A stretch of DNA of 64,000 nucleotides from Mucilaginibacter dorajii (GCF_024808255.1 NZ_JANTYS010000005.1:62001-126000); one strand, 5' to 3'; shown: positions 27,598-37,768, counted from the stretch's first letter. A program made the numbers and translations. Notes: a model not told the origin generated them from the sequence alone.

Positions 27598-28479
27598 ATG
27601 AAAGTAGCTCAGGCACAAGCAATAAGCCCGTATGTAAAACCGGGTGAACACTTCGAGTTTAACGGAACATATTTTAGATTCCCGATTAATAAACCTTCGG
27701 AAGCGATTAAATCCAATGCCTATTATTTTAATAATCCTGAATGGGCTGAAGAGTATCTTACTTATTGCCACAGGAGTGCATCATTTAAAAGCAGATGGCT
27801 TGCCGCAACCGGCAGTTGGGATGATAAAATTGTTGTTGATATAGGATGCGGGCCCGGTAATATTTACGCCACCCTAAGCGGAAAGCCCAGGCTATTAATA
27901 GGTATTGACGTTGCATCAAAATCTTTGGAATTTGCCAAAAACCTGGGATATACAAGTGTATTAGCCGATGCTACAAACTTGCCTTTTATATCGGGATTTG
28001 CAGATATCGTTGTGTTGAACGCAGCTCTTCATCATTGCGAAAACATGGAATATGTTTTAATAGAAGCCGCCCGGTTATTGAAGCCAGGCGGACTACTTAT
28101 CACAGATCACGATCCTCAATTAAGCGCATGGGACTACAAAGGCGTTGCCATGTTATTGTGGAACAGCCGAAAATTAATTTACCGGGTAGCGGGGCGCGGG
28201 TTTCATAAAACTACAAGTCAGCAATATTGGGGCCTTGCTTGTGAAATACATCACAAACCTGGTCATGGCGTATCAACCGCGTTTTTTAAACAAACCCTTG
28301 AGCCATTAGGCTTTGATGTAAAAGTATATCCACATAATCACGAGCTTGGTGAAGAGGTTTTACAAGGTAAAAAAGGTAAACCGGAATTTAAATATCTGTT
28401 AGGCAACTTGCTTTCTGGCAGGAACCCTTATGCTGATAAGAGTGCCTTATCCTTAATGTGCCTCGCTCAAAAACAATAA
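27598..28479 (+). CDS. SAM-dependent class I methyltransferase
   Basis: 293 residues with motif I VVDIGCGPGN at about 79-88, an acidic strand-2 end (IGIDVASKSL), and motifs DATNLPF and LKPGGLLITDHDP. Rossmann methyltransferase of the UbiE/COQ5-like type. In this context it may methylate a sugar of the repeat unit. An N-terminal 60-residue extension (SPYVKPGEHFEFNGTYF) precedes the domain. Acceptor unknown. Confidence 0.86.
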   Translation: MKVAQAQAISPYVKPGEHFEFNGTYFRFPINKPSEAIKSNAYYFNNPEWAEEYLTYCHRSASFKSRWLAATGSWDDKIVVDIGCGPGNIYATLSGKPRLLIGIDVASKSLEFAKNLGYTSVLADATNLPFISGFADIVVLNAALHHCENMEYVLIEAARLLKPGGLLITDHDPQLSAWDYKGVAMLLWNSRKLIYRVAGRGFHKTTSQQYWGLACEIHHKPGHGVSTAFFKQTLEPLGFDVKVYPHNHELGEEVLQGKKGKPEFKYLLGNLLSGRNPYADKSALSLMCLAQKQ

Positions 28480-28548
28480 AAAGAAATCCATAACCAGTTT
28501 TTCAAACCGGGTTACCTCTACAATAATATCTCTAATAGAAATATAAAC

Positions 28549-29841
28549 ATGTCAGGTTCAACAAAAAAAAGTGTCCTTATAATTGGCATCAACTTCTCGC
28601 CTGAATTAACAGGAATAGGTAAATACACAGGAGAAATGGTTGACTGGTTAACAGAAAATGACTTTAACTGTAATGTAGTTACTGCGTTCCCATATTACCC
28701 ATACTGGAAAACCCAAAAGCCATATAAAAACATTTTTTATACCAGGGAAACCTTGAAGAACGGGCGTTTAAACATTTACCGTTGCCCAATGTTTGTGCCG
28801 CAAAATCCTACAGGGTTAAAAAGGCTTATACATGAAGCAAGTTTTTTCCTTTCGGCGCTCATTATGGTAACCTATTTACTTTTCAAGCCAAAAAAGGACT
28901 ATATTTTCTGCATCGCCCCTCCTTTTCATCTTGGTTTTTTGGGGCTGATATATCGGTTTTTTAAGGGTGGCAAAATAATTTACCATATTCAGGATCTGCA
29001 AATTGAGGCTGCCCGCGATTTGCAAATCATCAAATCGGATGTAGCGTTTAAGACCCTGTTTTCTATGGAAGCCAACATCATGAAAAGGGTAAACCACGTA
29101 AGCACCATATCTACCGGTATGCTCAAAAAGATTGCTAAAAAAACAGAAAAAGATATTTTATTTTTCCCAAATTGGGTGGACACAACTACTTATTGTCCGC
29201 TTTATGATAGTGCCGAATTGAAAATATTATGGGGCTTTCATAAAAGTGATAAGATCGTACTTTACTCGGGAAGCATAGGTGAAAAACAAGGGTTAGAAGG
29301 TATTCTTACAGTTGCCAAAAAATTGGAAACATCGCCCTTTATTAAATTTGTAATTTGCGGTACAGGCCCGTATAAAGAGAAACTTATAGCCAAAGCAAAG
29401 GAGCAAAAGTTAAATAATGTGCATTTTTTACCGCTGCAGGAGCCCCAACAGTTTAACAACTTTCTTAATATGGCTGATGTACACCTTGTTCTTCAAAAAA
29501 AGAGCGCAAGCGATTTGGTGATGCCATCAAAGCTCACCACTATATTGGCGGTTGGCGGCCTGGCACTCATCACTGCCGAACCAGGCACAAACCTTTTCGA
29601 GATTGTAAATGACAACATGATGGGAGTTGTTATTCCGTCAGAAAATTTGGGTTTATTGGAAACCGCTATTCTATCCTGCTGTAGTCGTGATAATTTAACT
29701 GTAAAACTTAATGGGCGTAATTATGCAGAAAACCATCTTAATAAAAACAGCATCCTTAGCAGGGTTTTTAGCAAGTTAGAAAACAAGCCACCGGCCGTTA
29801 ATGACGATCGTTCGCCACTTGAAATCCTTGAACTTAAATAA
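28549..29841 (+). CDS. WcaI-like family 4 glycosyltransferase
   Basis: 430-residue GT-B enzyme close to the colanic acid transferase WcaI: LIIGINFSPELTGIGKYTGEM, AFPYYPYWK, YIFCIAPPFHLGFLG and HIQDLQIEAARDL. Donor domain with LYSGSIGEKQGLEGI and MPSKLTTILAVGGLALIT. Likely adds fucose, glucose or mannose-like sugar, but the donor is not determinable. Last glycosyltransferase in the locus. Confidence 0.9.
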   Translation: MSGSTKKSVLIIGINFSPELTGIGKYTGEMVDWLTENDFNCNVVTAFPYYPYWKTQKPYKNIFYTRETLKNGRLNIYRCPMFVPQNPTGLKRLIHEASFFLSALIMVTYLLFKPKKDYIFCIAPPFHLGFLGLIYRFFKGGKIIYHIQDLQIEAARDLQIIKSDVAFKTLFSMEANIMKRVNHVSTISTGMLKKIAKKTEKDILFFPNWVDTTTYCPLYDSAELKILWGFHKSDKIVLYSGSIGEKQGLEGILTVAKKLETSPFIKFVICGTGPYKEKLIAKAKEQKLNNVHFLPLQEPQQFNNFLNMADVHLVLQKKSASDLVMPSKLTTILAVGGLALITAEPGTNLFEIVNDNMMGVVIPSENLGLLETAILSCCSRDNLTVKLNGRNYAENHLNKNSILSRVFSKLENKPPAVNDDRSPLEILELK

Positions 29842-29950
29842 GAGTTTGTAAGCGACTTATTAACTACATTCAAAAACATCATATTCATCACAAAAATTTA
29901 ATATTACCTATAACAATTTACAGAGCGCTACGTATACAAAGGAAAAAACT

Positions 29951-30211
29951 GTGAAAGCATATCCACAACTTTCCTCAATTCAAGATTCTGTAATGACTTT
30001 ACCTTTATCTCGCAAAATTTATGCTACGGATACAGAGCGTAACTTAACATTTTTCGGTTCGGTAAAATCCATGGATGAGCATAACGGGATTATCAATATA
30101 TGCCTGTTGGACGTAGCAGTTTACGAATACTCATCATCCAATTACCTTTACAACCAGGCGGAAGTAACATTTTCAAGACCTAAAAGCGTCATGTTTATAG
30201 AAGAAGCTTAG
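29951..30211 (+). CDS. Hypothetical protein (86 aa) in the EPS locus
   Basis: Begins at a GTG with no nearby ATG; the next in-frame ATG is at codon 15. Soluble, mixed composition, with no signal peptide or membrane helix. A beta-rich core reads NLTFFGSVKSMDEHNGIINICLLDVAVYEY. It lies between the WcaI-like gene (109 bases upstream) and gmd (218 bases downstream), on the same strand. I do not recognise a family; its real extent is uncertain. Confidence 0.5.
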   Translation: MKAYPQLSSIQDSVMTLPLSRKIYATDTERNLTFFGSVKSMDEHNGIINICLLDVAVYEYSSSNYLYNQAEVTFSRPKSVMFIEEA

Positions 30212-30429
30212 TTCTTCGTATCTAATTCTATCCTAAAATACCAAATTCACTTCCGGCCAAAACTATAGCCACACCCCTATTGTACAAAACATAGGCTCGT
30301 GTGTGATTTGGAATATCCATCATTTTCCCTGGCTAAAGTACAAACTGTTCAGGAACTACTGTACCCGGTGTTTCTAACGGTTACTATCTGAAATTTCCGT
30401 TCTAAAATAATAACAAAAAACACGTATTT

Positions 30430-31545
30430 ATGAAAAAGAAAGCACTTATCACCGGTATTACCGGCCAGGATGGAGCATACCTTGCCGAACTATTATTATC
30501 AAAAAACTACGAGGTTCACGGAATAAAACGAAGAAGTTCGCTTTTCAACACAGAGCGCATTGACCATTTATACCAGGACCCACATGACGAAGACAGGAAC
30601 TTTGTAATGCACTATGGCGATCTTTCAGATTCCACCAACCTCATCCGCATTATTCAACAGGTTCAGCCCGATGAAATATACAATCTGGGTGCAATGTCGC
30701 ACGTTAAAGTAAGTTTTGATACGCCAGAATATACTGCCAACGCCGATGGTATAGGTACATTGAGGCTATTGGAAGCTATAAGAATATTACAACTCACAAA
30801 AAAGACCAAAATATACCAGGCTTCTACCTCCGAGCTTTATGGATTGGTACAAACCGTGCCGCAATCAGAAACTACGCCCTTCTACCCCAGGTCGCCTTAT
30901 GCGGTGGCCAAGCTTTATGCCTATTGGATAACAGTCAATTACAGGGAGGCATACAACATGTTTGCCTGTAACGGCATACTTTTCAATCACGAAAGTCCAT
31001 TAAGGGGCGAAACCTTTGTAACCCGCAAAATAACAAGAGCTGCTGTAAAAATAGCCATGGGGCTTCAAAGCAAATTGTACCTGGGCAATCTTGATTCACG
31101 CCGTGATTGGGGACATGCCAAAGACTATGTGGAGGCTATGTGGCTTATTTTACAACAGGATAAACCCGAAGATTATGTAATAGCAACCGGTGTAACAACA
31201 ACAGTAAGAGATTTTGTAAAAATGGCTTTTGCCGAATTAGGTATAGAAATAACTTTTGAAGGCGTCGGCATTAATGAAAAAGGCTATGTGACTGCCTGCA
31301 GCAACATAGATTACCTGGTTGAAATTGGAAAAGAAGTTATTTCTGTTGACCCTGCGTATTTCCGGCCTACCGAAGTTGACTTGTTAATTGGTGATCCTAC
31401 AAAAGCAATAGAAAAATTAGGATGGAAGATTAAGTACGATTTAAAAATGCTGGTTAATGATATGGTAACGTCCGATGTTACCGCATTCCAAAAAGAAAAA
31501 GTACTTAAGGAAATGGGATACGAGATTAAAAACCAATTTGAATAG
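30430..31545 (+). CDS. gmd: GDP-mannose 4,6-dehydratase
   Basis: 371-residue extended SDR that converts GDP-mannose to GDP-4-keto-6-deoxymannose. NADP site [17 protein letters not shown], then [16 protein letters not shown], the catalytic region [20 protein letters not shown] (Y-x3-K) and the very characteristic [19 protein letters not shown]. Normally followed by a GDP-fucose synthase gene (fcl); none is in the window, so the final deoxysugar is open: fucose with a distant fcl, or rhamnose, talose or perosamine-type. Confidence 0.95.
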   Translation: MKKKALITGITGQDGAYLAELLLSKNYEVHGIKRRSSLFNTERIDHLYQDPHDEDRNFVMHYGDLSDSTNLIRIIQQVQPDEIYNLGAMSHVKVSFDTPEYTANADGIGTLRLLEAIRILQLTKKTKIYQASTSELYGLVQTVPQSETTPFYPRSPYAVAKLYAYWITVNYREAYNMFACNGILFNHESPLRGETFVTRKITRAAVKIAMGLQSKLYLGNLDSRRDWGHAKDYVEAMWLILQQDKPEDYVIATGVTTTVRDFVKMAFAELGIEITFEGVGINEKGYVTACSNIDYLVEIGKEVISVDPAYFRPTEVDLLIGDPTKAIEKLGWKIKYDLKMLVNDMVTSDVTAFQKEKVLKEMGYEIKNQFE

Positions 31546-31581
31546 CAGGTTCAGGTAAAATTAAATTTTAAAAACCGCAAT

Positions 31582-31998
31582 GTGAATCTCATAATCATCG
31601 ATGACGAGCCCCTTCAGCATTTCATTATGGAAAGGATGCTTAGTCTGTATTTATCTAACTCTGTTGATCATATTACTTACAGCAGTAATGCGATTGAAAT
31701 TTTAAAATTCTTAGAAACCAACAGAAATAATGCAGATGAACTTCCCGACATGATATTCCTTGATCTGAATATGCCTGTAATGAACGGGTGGGATTTTCTT
31801 GATTCATATAAAAGGCTACAGCAGAAAGTAGCCAAATCAATTACGATCTATGTGGTTTCTTCCTCTATAGATCCAGGCGATATCTTGCGTTCAAAAAAAT
31901 ACCTGTCAGTTAAAGATTACATCATTAAGCCAATGACAAAGCTGGCATTGAAAAAAATATTTGACGGTGATTCGCCCAATGAGATGATGCCTAATTAA
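31582..31998 (+). CDS. CheY-like response regulator (receiver domain only)
   Basis: 138 residues starting at GTG. It shows acidic pair DD at 7-8, phospho-acceptor Asp61 (IFLDLNMPVMNGW) and the conserved Lys116 (IIKPM). No output domain, so it would act through protein contacts. It lies 36 bases after gmd and is the last gene of the EPS run before a terminator, suggesting that it tunes EPS export or motility. No partner kinase gene is next to it. Confidence 0.9.
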   Translation: MNLIIIDDEPLQHFIMERMLSLYLSNSVDHITYSSNAIEILKFLETNRNNADELPDMIFLDLNMPVMNGWDFLDSYKRLQQKVAKSITIYVVSSSIDPGDILRSKKYLSVKDYIIKPMTKLALKKIFDGDSPNEMMPN

Positions 31999-32153
31999 TC
32001 TAAACGCCACCTTGTTATAGCAATCGGAATTTAAAAGTGATGACCGATGACCTTTTGTCGCAACGATGATTATGGCGAAGGTGCATCAGCGCAATTTATT
32101 ATTGCCAATACACATTTGATCAAGTTAAATTAATACCTCATTTAATTAAAATG

Positions 32154-32188
32154 AAAGCCTGTAATCTTGCGATTTACAGGCTTTTATT
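32154..32188. terminator. Bidirectional terminator between EPS locus and T9SS gene
   Basis: Eleven-base perfect stem AAAGCCTGTAA (32154-32164) / TTACAGGCTTT (32174-32184), nine-base loop, T-run after it and A-run before it. Sits between the convergent response-regulator gene and the T9SS-sorted protein gene and would serve both. Confidence 0.85.
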
Positions 32189-32261
32189 TTATGCGATAAT
32201 TTAAATTAAAGATTTGACTATACTTGCCTATTGTCCAGATGACGAACCTTTTTAAGTGCTT

Positions 32262-34163
32262 TTACCGCAAGATAGTCACCCATCCACTCTTAGCGCCGTG
32301 TACCTGATCCTTTAAGTTAATTAAATAATAATAAGTACCAGCCGGCAGCTCTTTGCCGTTGTAAATGCCGTTCCATGGCCGCACATAGCCGATGGAGTGG
32401 TATATACTTGCTCCATAGCGATTGTAGATATCTATTGTCGCTTTTGGAAAATCAGCCAGGTTAGTAATTTCCCAGGTATCATTAACGCCATCGCCATTAG
32501 GTGTGAAGGTGTTGGGGATCATGATATCCTTTAAAACCAGAACTCTTACAGGGGCAGTCGCCTGGCAGCCTGCAGCTGATACTACAGTTAAGGTATAATC
32601 TGTTGTAAATCGGGGGCTGGCTATAGGGTCCGGGATATTTGGGTTGCTTAAACCTTCGGCAGGCGTCCATAAATAGCTTGCAATGTTGCCGTTGACTACC
32701 GGATTTAACTGAACCGAAGACGAGCGGCCATCTATCACAAATCTTTGAGAAATAGTAATGGTTGGCGTTGCATTAACATCAGCAATTATGCTATTGCTGA
32801 TCAGCCTGGCAGGTACAGCGCAGGGTATATGGCTGGCAAGTGCGCATTCAATTTTATCACCACTTGCCAGATCTGTTGCTGTATAAGTTTTGCCCGCCCC
32901 AACAGGCGTACCATTTTTTAACCAGCTAAGCTCTGGCGAGTCCCCTCCATTTGAAATTGATGCACTATATGTTACGGGAATGCCCGAACAAATTTGCCCG
33001 GATGGCGATGCTGTAATATTTATTACAGGGACTACAGGTTTATTTACGATAACATCTATCCAACGGGTTGCCTGGCATTGGTACATATCTGTAACTATTA
33101 CCGTGTACCTGCCGCTGGCGCGAAAAGTATTGCTGGCACTGTTAGGCGTATTTCCTCCATTCCATTGATAACTCACAGCGTTATCAACAGAGGCTGTAGC
33201 CGTTACGCTCCCGCAGCCGGTCAAATTACCTTTAACCGTAACCGTGGGTGATACATGAACATCAATTTGTTTTGATACCGATACAGAACACCCATCTGCA
33301 TTTTTAGCTGTTACAATATATTGACCGTTGGTATGAAAGGTATTGGTAGCACTGTATCGATTATCGCCACCGTTCCAGATATAGCTGGTACCGCCGCTGG
33401 CAGTTACCGTTGTACTACCGCAGGAGGATGCTGTTTCTGTAATATTTACCGGGAACGCAGGCAGACTTAAGCCCCAGGTAATATTGGTATAATCCTCCGG
33501 CGTTGTTGAAGTAATGACTACATTCTTTGAATTTCCGGGAAACATAATTATCGCATATCCTTCTTCACCTGTTATGGATGTGCTATTATCATAACTCATC
33601 GCGCCGCCATCGTACAAAACAACATAGGGTAATGAAAATCCCAGCGTAACACGTTGGCCGGTTTGCCCTAAGGATGCAATAAGTAAAACCGGGTTAGTTA
33701 CCGGCTGTGAAAAAGTCATATTTGTTGATCCTCCGTTACCTGCAGACCAGGTTGTTTTAGGAACGGTTTCATTTGGGATAGGTGTCGGATAATAACTAAA
33801 CAGCCAATAATTGTAAATAGTTGGTGTTGACGAAAAATCAAAATTTGATGACATGGATACGTCAACAGAATTCCCGTTACCATCCGCTATAGTTCCGGTT
33901 GCCTTTGATCCTGAAAACCGGGACCATGTTGCCCAGTGAATGATGTCACACGCTGTCGCATTGTTTTCAAGTCGCTTATTTTTCAGTCGCCCGGTAGGTG
34001 GTATGTTTTTTATGGTAGAAGATAAAAAATCCTTTCGTCCAAAGGCAGTGGATTTTTCTTTATAGGGCACAGTTAACCGATCTTGAGGCCGAAAAAAACA
34101 AAATATCAGGCTTAAAAAACTACAAAGTATGAGTAGCCCGGATGTTATTTTTTCAGATTTCAT
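32262..34163 (-). CDS. Secreted protein with T9SS type-B (gliding motility-associated) C-terminal domain
   Basis: 633 residues. Hydrophobic N-terminal segment at about 9-24 as an export signal. The middle has several Ig/PKD-like beta repeats: two clear paralogous units around residues 245-375 with the shared pattern S/T-Y-x-W-N-G-G, x-N-T-F, G-x-Y-x-V. The last about 85 residues are the CHU_C/type-B sorting domain: IPNTFTPNGDGVNDTWEI, ATIDIYNRYGASIYHS, and GTYYYLI with WVTILR at the end. It should be delivered to the cell surface or medium by type IX secretion. It converges on the EPS locus but belongs to another transcript. Confidence 0.9.
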   Translation of the reverse strand: MKSEKITSGLLILCSFLSLIFCFFRPQDRLTVPYKEKSTAFGRKDFLSSTIKNIPPTGRLKNKRLENNATACDIIHWATWSRFSGSKATGTIADGNGNSVDVSMSSNFDFSSTPTIYNYWLFSYYPTPIPNETVPKTTWSAGNGGSTNMTFSQPVTNPVLLIASLGQTGQRVTLGFSLPYVVLYDGGAMSYDNSTSITGEEGYAIIMFPGNSKNVVITSTTPEDYTNITWGLSLPAFPVNITETASSCGSTTVTASGGTSYIWNGGDNRYSATNTFHTNGQYIVTAKNADGCSVSVSKQIDVHVSPTVTVKGNLTGCGSVTATASVDNAVSYQWNGGNTPNSASNTFRASGRYTVIVTDMYQCQATRWIDVIVNKPVVPVINITASPSGQICSGIPVTYSASISNGGDSPELSWLKNGTPVGAGKTYTATDLASGDKIECALASHIPCAVPARLISNSIIADVNATPTITISQRFVIDGRSSSVQLNPVVNGNIASYLWTPAEGLSNPNIPDPIASPRFTTDYTLTVVSAAGCQATAPVRVLVLKDIMIPNTFTPNGDGVNDTWEITNLADFPKATIDIYNRYGASIYHSIGYVRPWNGIYNGKELPAGTYYYLINLKDQVHGAKSGWVTILR

Positions 34164-34558
34164 TAAAGCGACATTTTTAAAAAATAGAACAATCGAATTA
34201 TTGGTATATCACGCTATAAACTCCGGTCACCTCGACGTTTTAAAATAATAACATGGTTTAGGTTTGTCGATTCATTTCAGGAGATCCCAAACCGGGCTCG
34301 GGCTGGTAATCAGCAGATGGATAATTAAAAAAGCTCCTGGTTGTAATTGCTTATTGATGCCAGACAGGATAATTTTCTAACTTGCCACCTTAATACTTCC
34401 CAGCATTCAGTGATCTCTTTAGCTGTATGGTTTACTATTGGTTATTTATGAACACAAATAACTATTCGGGGTATAAAAAATGATTAATAAAATATTAACG
34501 CTTTCAAATAAAATTATCCCCTTGATGTCAATTTAAATAGCGTAGCATATATTTGGCC
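34164..34558. other. Intergenic, divergent promoter region
   Basis: 395 bases between the T9SS-sorted gene (minus) and the Crp-type regulator (plus). A+T-rich near the regulator start. No hairpin with T-run, small gene or repeat is evident. Confidence 0.5.
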
Positions 34559-35146
34559 ATGCTTAGCCAGGAAGATATTCAATTTTATATTTCTATTTTA
34601 AAGGGAGTAAATGTTATTGATATATACCGGCTTTTTAAAACAGCAAAAACAAAAAAAATACGGGCCGGAGAAATTTATATTCACGAAGGAACTGCCTCCA
34701 CAAAGATGGGGCACATAAAAAAGGGCCTGATGAGGGCATACCAGCTAAAACCCAATGGCGACGAAATAACTATATTACTACGCTGGGAAAGCCAATTTAT
34801 TGGTTCGTATGATACCATCATGTGGCAAAAGCCCTCCCGTTTTATTTTCCAGGCCCTGGAAGATACTACGCTTACAGAAACGGATTACAACCTGGTGCAG
34901 GAAATGGCCGACCGAAACTCTTCTATAGGCGCATACAGATCTATCTTCCAGGTAGATATGCTAAAGGAAGCAACAGACAGAATCGAATCCTTTGTGCTGC
35001 TATCGCCTAAAGAAAGATACCTTAAACTAATACATGAAAAGCCGGATATAGTTAACCGCGTTCCTGATAAGTACTTATCCACCTATTTAGGAATCACACC
35101 GGTTTCGCTTAGCCGAATCCGGAAAAGGATCGCTTCGGAGCAATAG
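34559..35146 (+). CDS. Crp/Fnr-family transcriptional regulator
   Basis: 195 residues from the ATG at 34559; a TTG two codons upstream is less likely. N-terminal cyclic-nucleotide-binding-like beta barrel (KIRAGEIYIHEGTASTKMGHIKKGLMRAY) and a C-terminal winged HTH (PDKYLSTYLGITPVSLSRIRKRI). The phosphate-cassette residues of true cAMP binders are not evident, as is common in the Bacteroidota members of the family. It lies 63 bases upstream of the P450 gene, which it may control. Confidence 0.87.
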   Translation: MLSQEDIQFYISILKGVNVIDIYRLFKTAKTKKIRAGEIYIHEGTASTKMGHIKKGLMRAYQLKPNGDEITILLRWESQFIGSYDTIMWQKPSRFIFQALEDTTLTETDYNLVQEMADRNSSIGAYRSIFQVDMLKEATDRIESFVLLSPKERYLKLIHEKPDIVNRVPDKYLSTYLGITPVSLSRIRKRIASEQ

Positions 35147-35209
35147 CATTAATTAGCTTTTGTTAATTTTTTTAACGTGGCTGACTTTTAGGTTTGCAGA
35201 GTACATAAA

Positions 35210-36550
35210 ATGCAAATCACTATGAACAGTAAGTATTGTTTCCCTGATGGAAATACCACGTTTCAAAGTCTGGCTGGATCATTCAAAGCAATAAAAGATC
35301 CGCTAAGCTATGTCTCCGGAGAAATAAAAAAGTTCGGGGGTACTTACTCCGGGTTTATGCCAGGCAAAGGACGGGTAATAGTTACCCAGGATAGCAGTTT
35401 TGTAAATTATGTGCTTCGGGAAAATCATACCAATTATCAAAAGGCTAAGTTAGATACAGATGTAGTTGCGAAGCAATTAGGAACCAGCCTGCTTTTTGTA
35501 AACGGGGATGACTGGCGAAGACAAAGGCGGCTTATACAGCCTGCCTTTCACCATAACAGTATACAACAGCTGTATGAAACGGTGATGAATACCGTGAATG
35601 CATATATAGCCAATTTTCCGCAGGGGGCGCAGGTTGATGTTTATCCGTTAATGCGTGAGCTCTCTTTTTCGGTGTTGCTCAATTCGCTATTTAATATCGA
35701 TATGTCCCGTGAGATGACCGATGAATTGTGCCGGGGCTTTATAAACCTGCAGGACTTTATGGCCAAAGATGTCCTTCAGCCTTTCAGGAGATTTTTATAC
35801 CCGGTAACAGGGGCGGAGAAAAATCTGGTTAAGCAATGGGATGGCATCAGGGATATGCTAAGAGGTATTATTGCACAGCGGCGGGCAGACGAAACGACAC
35901 ATAATGACTTGTTAGCTATGTTGCTAAATTCCCGATATGAAGACACCGGACAAGGCATGTCTGAAGAGCAACTGATTAGCGAACTACTTATCCTGCTTTT
36001 TGCAGGGCATGAAACAACCGGCAGTACACTTTCATGGTTATTATATCTTATTGCTTCAAATCATCAGGTTTGTGAAAAATTGATATGCACGATAGAAAAA
36101 ACTGACATGTTGGATAGCCCGCGCGATAGCTATATAAATGCCATAATTAATGAAGGTATGCGCCTGTACCCGGCAGTCTGGATAAACGAACGGGTGGCTA
36201 TAAAAGACGATCAGTTTGGCGGCTTTTCGTTTCCTGCGGCCACCAGCATTTTAACTTATATTTATGGCATGCACCGATGTGAAGCTTATTGGGAGGATGC
36301 GTCAACATTTAACCCTGAACGTTTTTTGAAGTCCGAGGGATTAATTGATAAGAATGTTAAAAATTATCTCCCCTTCGGAGCAGGGCCAAGAATGTGTGTC
36401 GGGAATAATTTTGCCATGGCCGAGATGGCGTTTGTTCTTTATACCATTTTTAAAACGTTTCATATTAGCACCACCGGCGCACCCCCTGCAGCGTGGCCAT
36501 TGCTCACATTACGGCCACGTGAGGTTATTCTCAATATAAAGAAGATATAA
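35210..36550 (+). CDS. Cytochrome P450
   Basis: 446-residue soluble monooxygenase. I-helix LLFAGHETTGSTLSW near residue 263, K-helix E-x-x-R (NEGMRLYPAVW) near 313, and the haem loop FGAGPRMCVGNNFAMAEM with the ligand Cys near 395. The pattern resembles CYP102/CYP4-like or fatty-acid-type bacterial P450s, but no reductase or ferredoxin gene is adjacent. The upstream Crp/Fnr gene is the only close neighbour. Confidence 0.95.
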   Translation: MQITMNSKYCFPDGNTTFQSLAGSFKAIKDPLSYVSGEIKKFGGTYSGFMPGKGRVIVTQDSSFVNYVLRENHTNYQKAKLDTDVVAKQLGTSLLFVNGDDWRRQRRLIQPAFHHNSIQQLYETVMNTVNAYIANFPQGAQVDVYPLMRELSFSVLLNSLFNIDMSREMTDELCRGFINLQDFMAKDVLQPFRRFLYPVTGAEKNLVKQWDGIRDMLRGIIAQRRADETTHNDLLAMLLNSRYEDTGQGMSEEQLISELLILLFAGHETTGSTLSWLLYLIASNHQVCEKLICTIEKTDMLDSPRDSYINAIINEGMRLYPAVWINERVAIKDDQFGGFSFPAATSILTYIYGMHRCEAYWEDASTFNPERFLKSEGLIDKNVKNYLPFGAGPRMCVGNNFAMAEMAFVLYTIFKTFHISTTGAPPAAWPLLTLRPREVILNIKKI

Positions 36551-37024
36551 TGGAAAAGACACTTCCGGTTAATACAATATCTTAAAAAAATCAATCTAAT
36601 AATGCAAGGCTCCGTTAATCATTTGAACCACAATCATGGCATGTATTCAGTAATGTTTTCAATCAAAAGTTTATAATTTCCCAAAAAAAGCATGGCACTT
36701 TTGGCATACTTTTTAGTTTACGTTACCGATTAATATGCCTTCCCCCATTTTCAACGCTTAGGTACCAAAGGCGCAAGGCGGATGAGGTGTCGAGGCCGAA
36801 GCACCGCTAAAAAACAAATTAGAATGCTTCGCTTGTATGGTCTTTACGTTTCATTTGCCGGGCGGTAACTTTGCCGGGCGCAGTAAAATAAGGTTGTTTC
36901 TCTTGTAAGCGGAGGAGGCAGGCATTTAGCCGGAAAAGTGGTAATTTCTGAAGCAAAAAGAAGGGTGGAAATTTGATTCGGAAGTTAGCCTGCTGCTAAA
37001 CAATATTACATTTAACGCACCATA
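36551..37024. other. Intergenic region beside the broken HTH gene
   Basis: 474 bases with no coding frame of note. It contains the tandem words TTGCCGGGCGGTAACT / TTGCCGGGCGCAGT at about 36866-36895 and a purine-rich stretch before the HTH pseudogene. No ssrA 3'-end copy is found here, so the outer boundary of the older insertion, if it exists, is not visible. Confidence 0.5.
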
Positions 37025-37705
37025 TTACACAGCCAGCAAGGGCACTTTACCGGCTTTATTAGTAATGATATTTTCTATCTGTTGTAATTGCGCTGCGGTT
37101 AAGCTTTTCAAATTTTCCTGGCTCAGGATGGTATTGTTTATCTGGATGTAGTTGTTTTGAGCGGTAATAACGGTAGCGGCGGGCTGTTTATTAGCGGCAC
37201 CTACCATGTCAAAATAGAGTTTCGCGGCCCTCATATCGCCGTCGCTGGCGTGTTTAAATACGTTAGCCAATATCTTGTGGCCCATAAATTTAAATTGCTC
37301 CATTTGGGCGGCAAATTCCGGGTGCTCCTTATATTCTTTAATATGTTTGGCAACGGTTTGGCGGCTAATGCCGGTTTCCTGGGCTATATCGTTTTTAGAG
37401 GGCATAACGCCATGCTTGCGCATATGATTGGCAATAGCGTTGCTTATCTGCATATGGTTGCGTTCCCAAATATCGTTTTTTGTGTTTCCATGCATAATGG
37501 GGTCTATTTTTTCTAAAAAGCGGTCCCGTTCCACACCTGTTGATTGCTGCAAGATTTCGGAAAGCTTTATCTATAAAAGCCGTTGTTCCTGCTCGTTAAG
37601 GTCGCCTACATCCGTTACCATAATTTTTTCCTTGGCCAGGAGCCTGTTAATTTTGTCGTCAGCTGCCCTTAGGGCTACAGTGTGCCTTGTTTTTGTGTTT
37701 GTCAT
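37025..37705 (-). pseudogene. HTH protein gene, copy B, interrupted by one in-frame stop
   Basis: From the ATG at 37705 the frame reads MTNTKTRHTVALRAADDKIN, then meets TAG at codon 45 (37573-37571), then continues in the same frame to 37025. The total of 226 codons equals the length of the intact paralogue at 40864-41544. The stop stands in the segment where the paralogue has RLFEQKISEL. After the stop, a TTG at 37552 could restart a 175-residue product that keeps the whole HTH (KNDIAQETGISRQTVAKHIKEY) and C-terminal part. Differences from the paralogue are mostly conservative, so loss is recent or the short product is still used. Confidence 0.85.
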
Positions 37706-37745
37706 GATGATTTTAATTTATAGCAAGTTAGCAAAAATTACCGAC

Positions 37746-37768
37746 AAATACTAATATTTTTAGTATTT
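37746..37768. promoter_or_regulatory. Palindromic candidate operator upstream of HTH copy B
   Basis: AAATACTAA (37746-37754), five-base centre TATTT, TTAGTATTT (37760-37768): a perfect 9-base inverted repeat about 40 bases upstream of the start. The core ACTAATATTTTTAG is kept at 41588-41601 upstream of the intact paralogue, suggesting autoregulation by the HTH protein. Inference from position and conservation only. Confidence 0.45.

Noticed and set aside
36693..36706. Sigma-54-like TGGCAC...GGCA sequence downstream of the P450 gene
   Set aside because: The GG-to-GC spacing is 10 instead of 12 and no gene follows on that strand.
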